A DNA stretch of 64,000 nt from Protopterus annectens (GCF_019279795.1 NC_056735.1:1944315821-1944379820), one strand, 5' to 3'; shown: positions 1 to 13,418, counted from the first letter of the stretch. Numbers and translations: made by a program. Notes: generated by a model not told the origin, from the sequence alone.

Positions 1-1540
1 TGCTTAGGACTTTATTAATGTGATAATTTGTGGGGATGTCACTCTCCCTAAAGGGAATGATGATGCATTTTTTGGAATTCACTTTGAGGCCATGTTTCTG
101 CCACCAATCATTTGGTGACCACACACACATCACACTAGGAGAATTGATGACAGGAACCAGCTTCCAGTCATCTGCCAACTTGGTCACCCATAGCCCACTG
201 GTTTTGGCCTGCACCTCAGAAAAGTATATCCCAGACAAGAGATGCTCCAAGACCAATCCCTGGGGTACACCACTCATTACGGGTCTACTGCTTGAGCTGG
301 CTTCCCCTATTTTGACTAGGTGGGTTCTGTCAGTGAGCCAGTTTGATACCCATCTAGTAACATATGGATTGATGCCTATTTGAGAGAGTTTATCTGTTAT
401 ACTTGAGTGGGGAATAGTATTGAAGGCTTTGGCCAGGTCAAGGTAAGTGGTGTCTTCCTCTCATCCGTGGCTTTGGTGAATGTCTCAAAGAAGTTGACTA
501 AATTTAGCAGGCATGACCTCCCCTTGACAAAACCAAACTGTGTGGGATCGAGTGTTTGGATGTTGCCAATGTCCTTGTTAATGAGGGCCATGGTAATCCA
601 TTCCATGGCCATGCAGATCAGGTTTTCTAGGCTGATGGGTCTATCATTTCTTGGATCAGTGAACACTCCACATTTGTGCAGAGGGATGACAATTTCTGTT
701 ATCCACTCAGCTGGGACAAAGCCAGTACTCAGGCTTTGGTTGAATAAGGTGCCTAATGGTGCTGCAAGTTCCTGCCTGAGTTCATGTAGGATGCAGCCTG
801 GGATGTTATCGGGTCTCATGGAGGCTGTATATTTTGCCTTTGAGAGGGCAGTGATGACTTTCTCCCTAGAGATTAGGGGAGGTGGGCAAGTGCTGGGGAT
901 GTCCTGATTTACTGATGGGGATGACAAAGGGGTGAAGTTTTCATTGAACCTATCTGCCAGCAGGGTGGCTATATCTATGGCATTTGTATCTGCGGTGTCC
1001 TTGACCACCAGTTCTGAGCAGATCTTAGTGCTTCATTTGAGAATGCAGACATATGTGAAGAAGGCCTTATGATTGTCTTTAGTTGATGTGGCCAGTTTGG
1101 ACTCAAAATTTGCTTTGGAGGATTTCACTAGTGCTCTTATTTGCTTGATCAGGCTAATAAGAGATTGCTTCCAATTAGGAACCTGGTCCTTCTTGGTCCT
1201 GGACAGCAATGTTTTCCTTTTATTATACAGTTTATTTATTATAGATGTCCACCAGACAGGTTTACTCTTCCTTGAGGAGGAGGATTTTGTCCTGTCTGGT
1301 ATTCCTAATCCCATGCAGCTATATAAATGCTTGTATAGTACTTTGGTGTAGGTTTGGACATATGTGCCAGTTCCTATGGAGGGGAAAGGTGCTGTGAAGC
1401 TGTTTATACCTTCCCTCAGGAGGTTGTAATCAGCCATCCATTGACTGTATTTGATTTTTGGTAACATGCTACACATTGAAGTATGCAGAGTTCCCTTATA
1501 CAAATCACAGTAATCCTGCAAATTCAGAATAATGAGCAAA
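1..1540 (-). pseudogene. CR1-like LINE, reverse transcriptase relic (RT plus EN-RT linker)
   Basis: Minus-strand reading frames give a decayed non-LTR reverse transcriptase of the Jockey/CR1 group. From high to low coordinates: a linker after the endonuclease (about 1,539-1,033, with the block LYNKRKTLLSRTKK), then the RT fingers (PDNIPG, RPISL, QFGFVKGRSCLLNL at about 1,008-450), then the first catalytic aspartate block (TYLDLAKAFNTI) in another frame near 440, then the second catalytic box read as LADD near 150. The last is FADD in intact relatives, so it is altered. At least two frameshifts break the frame, one between the KGRSCLLNL block and the AFNTI block. The element runs off the left edge toward its 3' end and looks 5'-truncated at about 1,540. 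It is the same family as the copy at 16-19 kb (shared DPTQFGFVK, SCLLNL). Confidence 0.85.
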
Positions 1541-1718
1541 AAACAACCATTAGTTATATCCTCACCAAAGACAGGCCACCATTTTTATGTAGAAGAACAG
1601 ATTTTGCATTGACATGCATTTTCTGGATAGAAGTACAGAACTGCAATGTCTGGCATTTTTGACTGTTTGTAATCCTCAGTGGTTTTCCAGAATAATATAT
1701 ACATCTAGCTATTTATAT

Positions 1719-1724
<6 letters not shown>

Positions 1725-1765
<41 letters not shown>

Positions 1766-1788
1766 GATAGATAGATATAGATACATAG

Positions 1789-1834
<46 letters not shown>

Positions 1835-1870
1835 ATGCGTGCGTGCGTGTGTGTGTGTGTGTGTGTGTGT
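1725..1870. repeat. (AT)n followed by (GT)n microsatellite
   Basis: Alternating AT at about 1,725-1,761 gives way through a GATA-like stretch to a long GT run at 1,791-1,869 with a few GCAT/GCGT interruptions. Frames reading poly-His/Thr or Tyr/Ile here are artefacts of the repeat. Confidence 0.95.
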
Positions 1871-2339
1871 ATGCATACAGGAGGGATATGCCTCTTAATC
1901 TCTTAGCAAAAGAGACCTGGACAATGTCAGAAATAATTGAAGGGGGCAAAATTAGGGATAGATTTTAAATAGTGTTCTTCCAAACCTAGAAATCTTATAC
2001 ATCTAGAAAATTGCTAGAACAGGTTTTGCATTAGCATGCATTTTCTGAAAGATATGGAATCTGAAACCGAAATGCCTGTTATTGTATGTGACAAAAAGGC
2101 AAGATCTGCAAAATTAGGGAAAGCTGAGGACTAACCATTATACTGACTGCATGACAATCTTCCCTTTGAGCCAGACACTCACTTTTTATTTTTTTTTTTT
2201 ATTTTTCCTCTGTCCAACCTATGACATACATGATTCATTGGGTTTGGAGGTAATGTGCAGTAGGAGCAGAAGGTAAACAAATAGCTAAAAAAAAAACACA
2301 GGACTTCTTCCCTAGGGCACCTCTCTTGCTGTTCTAGCA

Positions 2340-2465
2340 GGTGCACTTTTTTGGTATTTATTTATTTACTTACTTATATATGTATGTATTTATTTATTTA
2401 TTTTGTAGTAAAGAAACCATTTCTTTACTATAAAAAATAAATTAATAAATACTAGAAAAGCACCC
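2340..2465. repeat. AT-rich foldback with nested hairpin
   Basis: The flanks GGTGCACTTTT and AAAAGCACC are inverted copies, joined by ATTTATTTATTT against AAATTAATAAAT. At the centre TAGTAAAGAAA (2,406-2,416) and TTTCTTTACTA (2,420-2,430) form a perfect 11-bp stem with a 3-nt loop. It may be a small foldback transposon or a chance structure in (ATTT)n sequence. I see no target duplication. Confidence 0.5.
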
Positions 2466-2466
2466 C

Positions 2467-5230
2467 TTCTAGAGCCACACACTTGGCGGCCACCTAGTTG
2501 GCGTATGCCTAAGGCCAGCTATGGGTGGAAAGAAGAAGGTGATACCTGCTCAACTGTCCTGGGAATGGCAGAAGAAGAGCATGCTGGTGTCATTTGTCCT
2601 GCAATTTTTTCCTTTTGTCAACTGATCAGTGAGCAGGAGCTGTCTGCTTGAAATGTAGGAAGAGACTGTTGTCTGAGGAGCTATGTCAGTCACAGAAGGA
2701 AAAGCCAGCCTCCCAGTATATCTTTGCATGCCCAATCTTTGCACTACATGTGTGGAATGCATGCAGAATGTCAGGACATATAATAAATAAATACATAAAT
2801 AAATAAAATCATCAACAGCTGTCAGTATGATGGTCATGCCATGTTTTTTTTTTTTTTTTTGCCAAGTTAGGAATGAAGAAACAAGGGTCACAGCAAATGA
2901 CAAGACGTTTGGCAGGTGTAGATGTCCTCTAAAAAGATATGAAGACATGGGAGGTCATAATTTATATGATTCCCTTGACAAAAGCAACAACATAGCTTGA
3001 ACTATCGCAATGACTTTTGAGCCTCATGTATCCCCTTTCTGTCATTTCTATATATTAAACTACAAATATAAAACCAGGGAACACGTAATATTATGTAAAA
3101 AACTCATGAAAAAGTTAATAAACAATTGCAATGTTATAAACTGCTGCACTGACTATATTTCTCTGAGCAGCTGAAGGAAGATTTATCCTTTTCTAATGGA
3201 AGACAGACTGTTTTCCATGATTAGCTGCATACCATAAGAAATAATTCTAATGACATTTTCACAGTAAAAGAATGCATATCTACAGAGCATTATAAATGCA
3301 AATATACAGCCTTGGATCAGATTTTACTATCCCAACTTTTCAAGTAATAAATGAGTCTCAAAAACCTTCATTTTCAAAGAAACATGTTTCCTGTGCAGAC
3401 CTAACATCTCACTTGAATTTTAAAAGTCTATTTGCAATAAATCTGAAAGGAAAGGTGATTACTTTTAGTCCCATATTACAAAATATAATGAAATCTTCCT
3501 CATATTTGCTGAAATCAAAAAGCACTGGGTACCAACAAATGAGCTCTCTGTGCAGCTAGTAGTTCTGTTATTGCTAGTTTCATTAGCAAACAATGTCTTG
3601 CATAAAATGCAAGCATATAGCGACACCTTATTAATATCAGTGACTTCACATTGTGTGGCATGGGATACTACTCTTCACTTGTGCATTAAAAACTTATTTT
3701 AAAAGTCAGGAAAAATAAGGGCATCTGGTGTTCTGCACTCCCTGTAGGTATTATTCTTTCAAAATGTCTCTTTATGATAGTTCATATTCTTGCAGACATC
3801 ATGTCAACTCTCAGTGTAGCAGTATGTCTAAAGCTTTAAAACTATGACAAGGAATGTCTAAAAGGTTAATTCATAGAAATACCAGTACCTGTTAGCACAC
3901 TGCATTTTAATTAGATTCAGAAAGGTGAAGAAGTTAAATATGTAAATTACAATTTTATAGTGAAGAACTATAAAATTCAAGATCTCATCAAGATCCCAAC
4001 AAGAAGAGGTTATAATGGGAGGACAATTTTAAGAAGCAGTCAGTTTCAACCTCAAAATGCATTTTAATCAAGGTTCCTTGTTAGACTACTTCCAGGTAAA
4101 CAACATCTTATTGTGAAACAAATTTAAGCCTTTTCCATATGCATGCGGTTTAGGGAATATCACTTGGGAAGAAGCAGACTTTCAAGGTTATTTTGTGAGT
4201 GACAAAGACATTAATCCGACAAGAAATGCTCAAGGGACTCATGATGCAATTCTAAAATCCCTCTGGCTCCTTATTCAGTAATTTCTCAGAGCCTGGCATA
4301 ATTAACATACTTCATGAGATGTAAGTAACATTTTGCTGTGTCTACATCAGCATGAAAATTTGAGAGATGCATATCTTGCGAGAGAACCAAAGGTAGCATG
4401 TATTACTCCCTAGGTAATAACAAGTACATTACATGGTAATGAAAAACAAAAAGGTGATGCATACATTACTCAAGTTTTACTGCAAAGTTAACATATGCTT
4501 TATATATACCACAAATGTTCAATAAACAGAAATGGCATAAAATTAACAAATGTTATATTTTAATGAGCTACTTTTAATGGTTCATCTTCTTTAAAACTGT
4601 ATAAGATACCGGTATTGATTGTCATACATTGCACATCAGTGTCACAACCGAGGTATTAAAAACAGACTTGATAAGTTACCTATGTAACTGAGAACCTCAA
4701 TGAATAATGTCACAGAAACTGTAAATAAGATGGATCCAACTTGTCATACAAATCTACATAATGATTATTCTATACTCTTCTTCTTTAAAATAATGCCACA
4801 AACAAAACATTCAATAGGATATATTAATGCTAATGCACCTAGCCCAGCTGAAAGTGTTATAAGTATTTAACGTGCACATTGCTGTTTAGGAATCTCACTG
4901 CATAACGGGTGGTCATTTCTACATAGATAAGGATGGAGTACATGAGATTATCATACCTTTCAAATCAGTTCTAAAATATCCTCATGTTTGGTAGCAGTTC
5001 TATCTCTGATGTCACAGGATCACGAGTTTCTAAAATCAGAAACAACAAATGAGGTTTGATAACATGCCAATTTGTCCAGGGGCATCTTCAGAGGAGGATC
5101 AGATAATACATTAGTGAGAGTTAAGAGAGTAGAGGGGGGAGGGTTAAATGGGAATGAGGGATGATTGGGAGGAAATGAGGTAAGGGTAGGGAGGGGCTTA
5201 AGGGGTTTATGCAAGTGTAACTGGGTAAGG
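2467..5230. other. Unassigned AT-rich sequence
   Basis: I see only ordinary AT-rich intergenic or intronic sequence. There are short chance reading frames (longest about 130 codons at 2,550-2,948, partly a poly-Lys run over a T stretch), a (T)n run near 2,855, and no recognisable protein motif, tRNA-like segment or inverted repeat. Confidence 0.5.
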
Positions 5231-5253
5231 AATCACATTTTGGTGTGAACTTG

Positions 5254-8200
5254 CTACATGCAAGTAGTAAGCCCAAGATGACCTGTGGGTAGTGTTGTGT
5301 GGAGGTAGGCCTTGGAAGGAATTTTGTACATTGGTAGAAGAGCTATATGACCAAGTGCATGTGTTTTTTTTTTTTCATATTCTCTGTGTGGCTTCAGAGT
5401 GTAATTGTGTTTAAGGGGAATTTGAAGGAGTGAGCCACTTTTACTGACTTTGTTACTGTGATCAGGTTTCAGATTGCAATTGGGTTTAGTCATGGGTTAG
5501 TTTTTGTGGTTGCTTATTAGTGGTTCAGCTCAAGGGGACTTTGAAGGAGTGTGCCACTTTTATTAACTTGTCTGGGGTTATTGCGGTGGTTCTGGTATGA
5601 CGGATAGCTTTGAGATTTGGGCTCGGTTCATTGATAGCATCAAGTTGCTACTGTGATGATTAATGGTGCTTCCCACTCGGAGTCTTTGAGTGTGGAGTGC
5701 AAGCTTGGTGGGCTGAATAGGTAACTTTGTTGAGTTGACTCAGTTGTCTTTTGTGGTACTAGATTGCTGGCTCTTGTATCTCAGCATTCTGGCTCTTAGC
5801 ATCACTGCTACATCGGGCTTGGGACAGGTGTTCATTGCTGCACATGCGCAGTTGCTGCCATTGGGGGGGGTTGACCATTGATTGTTAGTGCTGTCTGGCT
5901 TCACAGCAGTATGGAGCCTTTCTCACCTTCTAGTATGTCAGTGGAGCTAATGGCCAAGATGTGGCCTTAAGGATTATGTATTGTCACCCCTCAGCTAACT
6001 AATTTGCTTGATTGTTCTGCTACTTTCTCTAACAAATTACAAGTTTCATCAGAATTGACTAGTTTGTCAAGTCAGTTTTCTTTTCAATCATAAGTGACTA
6101 ACAAAAGTTTGTGTACACAAGCCTCCAATCTAAACACTGGCCTTTATTGAGTACATGATATTATGAAGTTAATGGTAACATTTCTAAACTCTTGTTTGCA
6201 AACAGTCTGTGTCTGTCTTCTTTTGTCATAGTAAACTGCAGAATCCTTGTCAGTCTATATTACAAGATTCATTAATCTTAAAGGGGGGGGGGTTGGCATG
6301 CCTTCTTCTTTGGGCTTTGTCATGCTGCTAGGACTACTTCTGCACTGTAATCGTATGGGTTGCTGAAGAATTGGTATTTGGGTAGGCATGTGAATTCTGT
6401 GCAATGTTGGGACCAGGACTCCAGTGCATGTCATTACTTGATGTTTCTTCTCTTAAGTCATTCAAGTTGGGGAAAAGGAAAAGAAAAGAGGGAGAAAAAA
6501 TTTTACATTGGTGGCGTTCAAGTTATTCTGCAGTTCAGGTCCAGTAGATAGGCAGTTATTTGAGTTCTGACATTGTGCCCTTCTGGAAATCATGATAGTT
6601 CGACACCTGTTTATCAAGCATTGCAGTGGCCAGAAAGAATTTGTTTAAGGATAACAACAAGGTTTAAAAGTCTCCTAAATTGTTGGAGTCTTTGCCCTCT
6701 TTAGTTATGGGCTTGTTCAGACTTTTTGCTGGAAGGAATTGTGAGGTATAATGATAGGTCAATGTTACAGTGACTCAGATCTTAGTTTTGAGCAGTGTAA
6801 TAGCCCTCAAAGTGGCTCAGATTTCCTTTGGTTAAAAAATAAATAAATAAATAAATAAAGTAAGGCATTAGGTAACTGACCAAAATTTGCTGACAATGGT
6901 CTTAACTGGAGAAGGACAGGATGAATAAGATATAATTGTTGCTAAGCTTTTGATATGATTGAATATTTTGTTCAGCTTTATTACTTGTTTAATCTAAGTT
7001 AAGACTGGGGGGTTGACTAAATGTATTGCATTTCTTACCTCGTTTAATATTTTGTCAGCTAAGGTAATGGGCAATCCAGTGGTGATAACATTCTGAGTTT
7101 AAGGCAATTTTGGCCGCCAATGACCTGGTGAATTGATGACCTTATATTTTGAATTAGGCATGCTGAAGTTGTGAAATCAGTTTAATTCTTGTTGTGAGCA
7201 ACATAGTGAGTGAGCATCATTATATTGTGAATTAGGCATGCCAAAGGTGTGCAGTTTTCCTTTAAATGAACTCTGTCCTTCAGTGACCAGGTGAATCTGT
7301 ATCTTTTTATTTAGAATAATGCATACCTTGCCCACTAAGTGTGATTTGTCCATATTTATTTGTGGCTTTGGCCAGATTTCTTGCTTCAAGCAGTTGAAAG
7401 GTATGACTAGGGGAGGCCGGGAAGCGTGCAGGGCATGAGGTAAAACACAGAATTCTAATGGTTTATTAAGAACATCAACTAGTAGGGTTACACAAGGGTT
7501 AAGGTATGTAGTTCAGTTATATAATAAAATAAATAAATAAATAATATGGTTAAGTTTGATTTACCATGCATCAGTGAGGTATTCCTGATATGGACTGGCA
7601 GTGCATTGGCATCCTACAAGAGTAAAATGTTTTTTGGGCATGTAGTAATAGAGCCTTGGATGTGGCAAGGGAAGGTGGATTTATTGAGGGAATTCAGAGG
7701 GTGGACAGGTTGTCTTCAAATGTGTTTATATATTTCAGATGATTTACATTTCTCTTTTCTTGCAGATGGTGGTGCTACATTGGGTGTTTCAGTTGCTGGA
7801 GTGCTACGCAGTGGGGTCACAGATGGCGTTATCTCTGAGTTCATATCAGCTGGTGGGCTGGAGGAAGTAGTCTCATCAGGTGTTGGATGTTGCTGCAAGG
7901 GGGTTTTGATATCTGGAGCTGCACGGAGTGAGGTCACGGGTAGTGATACAATTTTACCTATTCATTTTGTTGTGTGAGAGTTTGTGCAGTATGTGAGTAC
8001 TGCAGGGACTAGTAAGGATGAGATACTTCAGGGGCTCAGTGAATCAGGTGTTTAGGTTTAATTATGGGGAGGTTGGGGCTATCCACATATGGGGTAGAAT
8101 CAGCCATGTAAGGAGGGGGGGGCTTTTCACCTTTTGCTTTTACTGGGAAGAAGTGTTTAGAATGGGGGGAGTGCAAGGATATGGGGTAGAGTCATAACAG

Positions 8201-10030
8201 CTGAGGTTGAGTTGGATTCTGGAAGCTCAATGGCTCATTAGTTAGGCATGCCCTGAGGGGAGTTAAGGGGGCTTTTGACATTTTGCTTTTATTGGGAAGA
8301 AGGATTTGGAATGGGGGATTGCAAGGATATGGGAATTCACTGATGAGGATGGGGTTTGGCTGATACTGGAAAGAGGGGTTTGGAATGGGGGAATACAAGG
8401 ATATGTGGATTCACGGATGTGGATAGGGTTAGTCTGATGGCATTAGGAATTTTAAACACTAAGTAAGGTTTTAGGCATTACTGGCTTACTGTGTACATGT
8501 GAGGTGACCTCCAGGTGTTAAGTTTCCTTAGGTGTTAGGACCTCTGTGTGTTAAGTTTCCTTAGGTGTTAGGTTTTATGTAGTGCATAGCTGTCGGGTTG
8601 CAGTAGGATACAACATTGGCCTTGTCAATACTGCTACGTTAAAGGGGGTGGAGCTGCCATATGTTTGTGGGTGGAGTATAGGTTTCACACACTCGTTTGA
8701 TGTATGGGGGTAGACATTGAGCGGTACAGGTGACAGATGGGAAAGGCATGTTGATTAATTCAGTTTACAGCATCCTGAATTGTATAGGCTATTTTTGTTA
8801 CATGAGTAATAGATGGGACTTTCTTAAGGATTTTCTATTGAATTATGGAGTGTGGGGGACAATGTATAGGACTATTCATCTCTTACAAAAGGAGAAGTGA
8901 TTATGGAGCTACGGTGGAGTAGGGATCGGGGATGGTTAGGTTATTTAGTTTGTTCGATATTCTTTTCCTTGGACTGATAGGAGGTTGTATGTTATATGTG
9001 CGTCTTTTAAAAGTAGGTAGGGTTTGATGGGCATTACAGATCTGTGACTGTTGGGGAGAGATAGGAACTAGGTGTTCCAGTAGCTAGGCTGAAGTGATAA
9101 GGATTAAGCAGAGCATGGTTTTGGGTCTCCTAGCAGATGTTGTTTAGGGTATGTTTTGTTATTGGATGTGAAGGTGACACATTAAAAGGAAAGCTTTAAA
9201 GTTGAAATCCAAGGGCAATCAGTGAATTAAGGATGTGGTTGAGTTTTTGGTAGATGCACTGCATTGTTCTTCGGGATTTGCATTGGTTTTAAAATGGGGC
9301 CGAAGGGTTAGGATGGGGCATTCTTTTGGGGGATTGATTTGTAGCTTGTCTGTCAGAAAGGTAGGATGACTGGAGGAGGGATGTGGGACTTTGAAGCTGG
9401 TTTCAATTTAGGAGGTATCATAGTTTTAGCAGAAGAAGTCAGGGAAGAGTGTCCATTTTCACTTGGTTGGTATGACAGTGGTATGGTTTGCTGGTGCTGT
9501 TAGGAGAAGCATGTCAGGTTGGGTTAGAAGGATTAGATGCTTGCTGCAGGACTCTGGGGCAGCTTTTATTAGTAAAGCATATGGTAGGGATGTTTCTAGC
9601 TTGGTTAAATTGTGTTGCAGCCACCAGGGGGTAGAAGATTGGTGGGATGGATTGTTGAGTTATCTGGTTCAGGTTTGTGAACAAGGTGGGGCATTTCACT
9701 TGGTCCTGGAGGACTTAGCTGCTATTACTACAGTTCCTTGGATGACTAGGTTATGTTAATTTACTAAACATTAGATGGTGGCTCATATGCTGGAATATAG
9801 ATTTGTTAGTGTGAAGATTGGCAGACATTGCCTATTGTCAAGTGAAGTGGTTGCAAGGGTTGGCATTGGTATATGGAGGGTCAGTGGCTTACAGTTTGTG
9901 TGGTTTTTGCTTCATGGATGTATTGGTGCCATTACCAGGGTGGTTTTTGGTTGTCAAATTATTTCTTGCCTTATAATGGATAAGTGGGTATGCTGGCAGG
10001 ATTACTGGGCAATAGATCCATTAGAAAAGG
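5254..10030. other. G/T-rich unassigned region with local duplications, possible decayed Ngaro/DIRS body
   Basis: The plus strand is conspicuously rich in G and T. Short direct duplications are visible. One ends in GGAGTG.GCCACTTTTA at about 5,430 and 5,545. Another is GAATTAGGCATGC at about 7,151 and 7,229. A third, with GGAATGGGGG...AAGGATATG, appears three times between 8,160 and 8,405. Plus-strand frames at 7,546-7,977, 9,463-9,759 and 9,775-10,086 are open but match nothing I can name. Because an SGNH hydrolase relic of Ngaro/DIRS type follows at 10.04 kb on the same strand, this stretch may be the worn upstream part of the same retroelement. That is inference. I could not find RT, RNase H or tyrosine-recombinase motifs. 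Confidence 0.3.
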
Positions 10031-10038
10031 AAATCTCA

Positions 10039-10885
10039 TTTTGGTCATTACTGTATCCATTGGGCAGAAGAAGGAGCTGCATTTAGGCATGATGACATGC
10101 CAGTGACCTTGTTTTATTCCAGGTGACATTGGGTTTCTTAGAGTTCTGGTGGTACATTGTGCTTGTGTGGTTTAGTGTTTTGGTGCTGCATTTGGCAGGT
10201 AATGACATGGGGATCATTGTGAAGCTAAAATTGATGGTTAGGTAAGTGAGAGTTTAACCAATGTACAGGGTCTATATCATAAGATTGAAGAATAAAAACT
10301 CTGACGTACCTTTCACCGACATGAAAATCTTGAAGCTGCACTTTATCAAAACTGCAAATCACCGATTTCTTTCCAAGGGAAAGAAATTGGTAGGCCAACA
10401 ACTAACACCACATAAAAATAAACACATTTAACTTGGGGGCTTCACCCCCTCCCCCCCACCATGGGGGGCTATGTCCCCGACAGCCTCCCAAACTAAATAT
10501 TCTAACTCCGAGATTGCACTATAGTCAGGGAAAGGGCAGATGTAACAGAATGGCCAAATGATTTCTTTCCCTTGGAAAGAAATTGGTGATTTGGCCATTT
10601 GATAAGCTGCAGCTTCAACATTGCCATGTCGATGAAAGGTAAGTCGACGTTTTTATTCTTCAATCTTATGATGTAGACCCTATATGCAGAAGTTATGCTA
10701 GGTTATGAAGTTATGGTTTGTCACTTTATCATTATAGAGGGATCAGGGTTTAATTTCAGCTGTTTAGGCAAATGGCTATTTTGGCTATTTATGTGATAGG
10801 GCTTTGGGAGCTGATGACACTGATTCATTGTGGTTAGACAGGATGCTGTACACCAAATGATGTCTGGCTTAATGCCTTTTAAAGA
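10039..10885 (+). pseudogene. SGNH-hydrolase-like relic (Ngaro/DIRS-associated type)
   Basis: Three blocks of an SGNH/GDSL-type hydrolase can be read on the plus strand in differing frames. A degraded first block reads ILVITVSIGQKKELHLG, where relatives have a G-H-S start, near 10,039. The clear third block VLVLHLAGNDMG (the GxND motif) lies at about 10,174-10,212. A degraded last block RQDAVHQMMSGLMPF holds D and H (relatives: DGVH) at about 10,835-10,875. Stops and frame changes separate them, so it is dead. The reading is split by a 415-bp foldback element between the GxND block and the D..H block. Ngaro-type YR retroelements are known to carry such hydrolases. CR1 ORF1 esterases are a second source, but the AGNDMG version and the following KLKLMVR resemble the YR-element type more. 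Assignment is from motif memory only. Confidence 0.5.
10267..10681. mobile_element. Foldback MITE with long terminal inverted repeats (element A)
   Basis: The left end AGGGTCTATATCATAAGATT and the right end read in reverse (AGGGTCTACATCATAAGATT) match at 19 of 20 bases. The inverted repeats continue for about 125 bp, through the GAATAAAAAC, ACCTTTCA.CGACATG and TTTCTTTCCAAGGGAAAGAA blocks. The centre has a C-run and a segment TCTAACTCCGAGATTGCACT that recurs in the element at 15.57 kb. There is no coding sequence. It sits inside the SGNH relic. The target duplication is not clear. Confidence 0.85.
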
Positions 10886-13250
10886 GCGATGAGGTTGGAA
10901 GTTTAGAAGGAGAAAGGGGGAACAGTCTGGTCAGGCTGCTGGGCGGAGAAGAGGGACAGGCTTGCCCTGATCTGTTCCCCCTTTGGTGTTGGATGTTCAT
11001 TTTAATGACATGGCAAAGGAAAGTGAGCAGTTGGAGGCTGCTTGATAAATAAAATAAGTGGGCTGAGGTAAGGACGTTGCTTATTGCTTGGATGTTTAAT
11101 TCAATAAATGCAAATGAAGTGAGTGGCAGGAATGCTGCTCCATAAGTAAAGTAAGTGAGTGGAGGTAGGGACACTGCTTACTGTGTCAAGATGAGCAAGG
11201 TCATGCTGTCCTGATTAACATTACATAGCTGTTTTTTGCTGTGATTAAAATCAGCTATATTATGTTTTAGTTATAATAAATCTACAGGTTAACAAAGTTA
11301 TGTTTATGGAAGATTAATAAAGGTCATCAAACATCATTCAGTGTGATGTGCTTATTGAAGGGGACCGAGACAATAACTGTTGTTCTGGCCATCTGTGTGA
11401 AATTAGGAAGGGAATAGTTGCAATGGTGGTAAATGTACTTGTCAGACATTCTAGAAAATGCACTGCAGCTCAAATATTAAGCTACTTCTTACAAGAAAAA
11501 AAAATATTTATAATCATGTTATCTGTGGAAAAAAATGTTGTCATCCAATCTATCAAATGCCCTAAAATGTTGACCACCACAGATTATTGTGCTTCAATAT
11601 AAATGATTGTCCACTTTTGTAGTACAACTAGAGGCAAAGGTCAGTGACTCTTCTGTGTAAACGAATATATTCCATGCCTTTCTTATCTTTTGTTTTAATT
11701 ATTATGAGATACAAAATGTGCTCATATAAGGTAGTTGTTGATATTTTCAAGATGCTTTAAAAACAAGCAGTTGACAGTTTATTAAGTCAAATCTGATTTT
11801 TTCACATTCCCTCTAACATTGCTCTCCTTGTGATGACCAAATTATTGTGTTCTTATAAAAGCATGGCTTGAACTGCAAAATGCATAATTAAATTAAAATG
11901 TCACACCACTTTTTAATATGATTTTTGCCTAATGATTGATTCCAATATTTTAATATTACCCATTTTCTTATATACACTATATTGCATATTTTCTTGTCCT
12001 TGTGACTGTCTGAAGGAAACAGTAATATAAATTAGGTGATTATTCTGATAAGCTTCCCCATTTCTTACCACCAGTTCAGTATAAATTGACAACCCCCCCC
12101 ACAAGTGTGCAACCTTGTCCCCATAAATCCACTGCAATGCTTATGCTGGATTACATATTTGACAATTTCTACATATGCTGTGTTTGTACAGGACATGTAT
12201 GTAAAATATGTTATTGATGACGGTCCTACTTCTAGGTGATTTGAAATCTTTGGGATGCATCCAACTTATTTTGTATTATTTTGATAAAAGAAAAAACATA
12301 AGAAATAAGGGTATGGGTTTATTATTTTATAATTACTAAATTTAGCACTTTCTTTGACAGCAGAGGTAGTGTTATCTGTCTATTTCTTACCATGTAACTC
12401 CAGTGTAGGATATGTGGAGCCCTCAGAAACTGTTTTAGCATCTCAATGAATTTTTTTTTTAATTTTCTACTCATTAATGTGCTTTCAGATCTCTTTATAA
12501 GGGCATTAAAACTGCCTGATATTCTGCTTTATCTCCAAGGAAAAGAAGTGTCATTGCATATTTTATAATTTAACTTAAAGATTTCTTTCTCAAGATCATC
12601 TAAGAGTTTTCATTATATTTAAAAGGACAATGCAGATAAGATTGCATTCTACTCCATCAACAAATTTACAAACTTCACTGTACAATGGACTGCGTGTTTC
12701 CACATTATTCAGGAAGTGATATGTCTGCACACCTTTGGGCACTTCTTTATTTTGGATACTATAGTCAAGGTACACATTGTTCCATAAAAAGAACTTACAG
12801 TTAATTACTTTAATTACATCTGGCAAAAATCTCTCATCAGGAGAAGGGGGCAGTATTTGTTATTAAAAAGTGAAATGTATCATAAGGGAAGAATTTTTTG
12901 TGAGACTGAGGTGGTGATATATTGTATTTTTTGTCAGTCCTGTAATTTGTTTTTATGTAGGAAAAAAATAATTTAATGACTGGATTAGTGAACATATGTA
13001 TACAATAAGAATAGAAATGTGCAAATGCTTTGGATATACATACTACAGTTTGTAATACCTTTAAAAAATGTTATTTTCTTTTTTTGTACTGAATAATAAT
13101 GTGATGGACAAAGTACTAGTGGCAACCTTAATTAAAACTTAGTGGCAAAAAATTGAGATGGAAAATAAGGGTGGTATTCATAGTTCCAATGTCCATAGCT
13201 GAGCAACGGGTATCTGTGCAGAGAGCACCTAAGCCTATATGCAAAGACAT
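10886..13250. other. Unassigned AT-rich sequence
   Basis: No motif, inverted repeat or convincing reading frame seen. Longest open frames (about 100 codons near 10,869-11,174) have no recognisable domain. Confidence 0.5.
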
Positions 13251-13251
13251 T

Positions 13252-13418
13252 GGGCCTGATTCTAAAAGACTTGCTCTCAGTGTAAATAACCACTTACACT
13301 AAGAGAGAGCAGAAAGCAGGTATTTTGGAATCTGATCCCCGGTGTAATCCAGTTCATACATAGGCCTTACACTGAAGTAAGTCACTTACACTTAGGGCAA
13401 GTCTTTCAGAATCAGGGC
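13252..13418. mobile_element. Short foldback MITE
   Basis: The left end GGGCCTGATTCTAAAAGACT and the reverse of the right end (GCCCTGATTCTGAAAGACTT) are near-identical. They are followed by TGC.CT.AGTGTAA.T..C..ACTTACA-type sequence in both arms, so the inverted repeats are about 50 bp with an approximately 60-bp centre. A second, weaker inverted match lies outside it (CCATAG at about 13,192 against CTATGG at about 13,485), so the true element may be larger. Confidence 0.65.

Noticed and set aside
407-907. 166-codon plus-strand frame
   Set aside because: It is the antisense shadow of the CR1-like reverse transcriptase on the minus strand.
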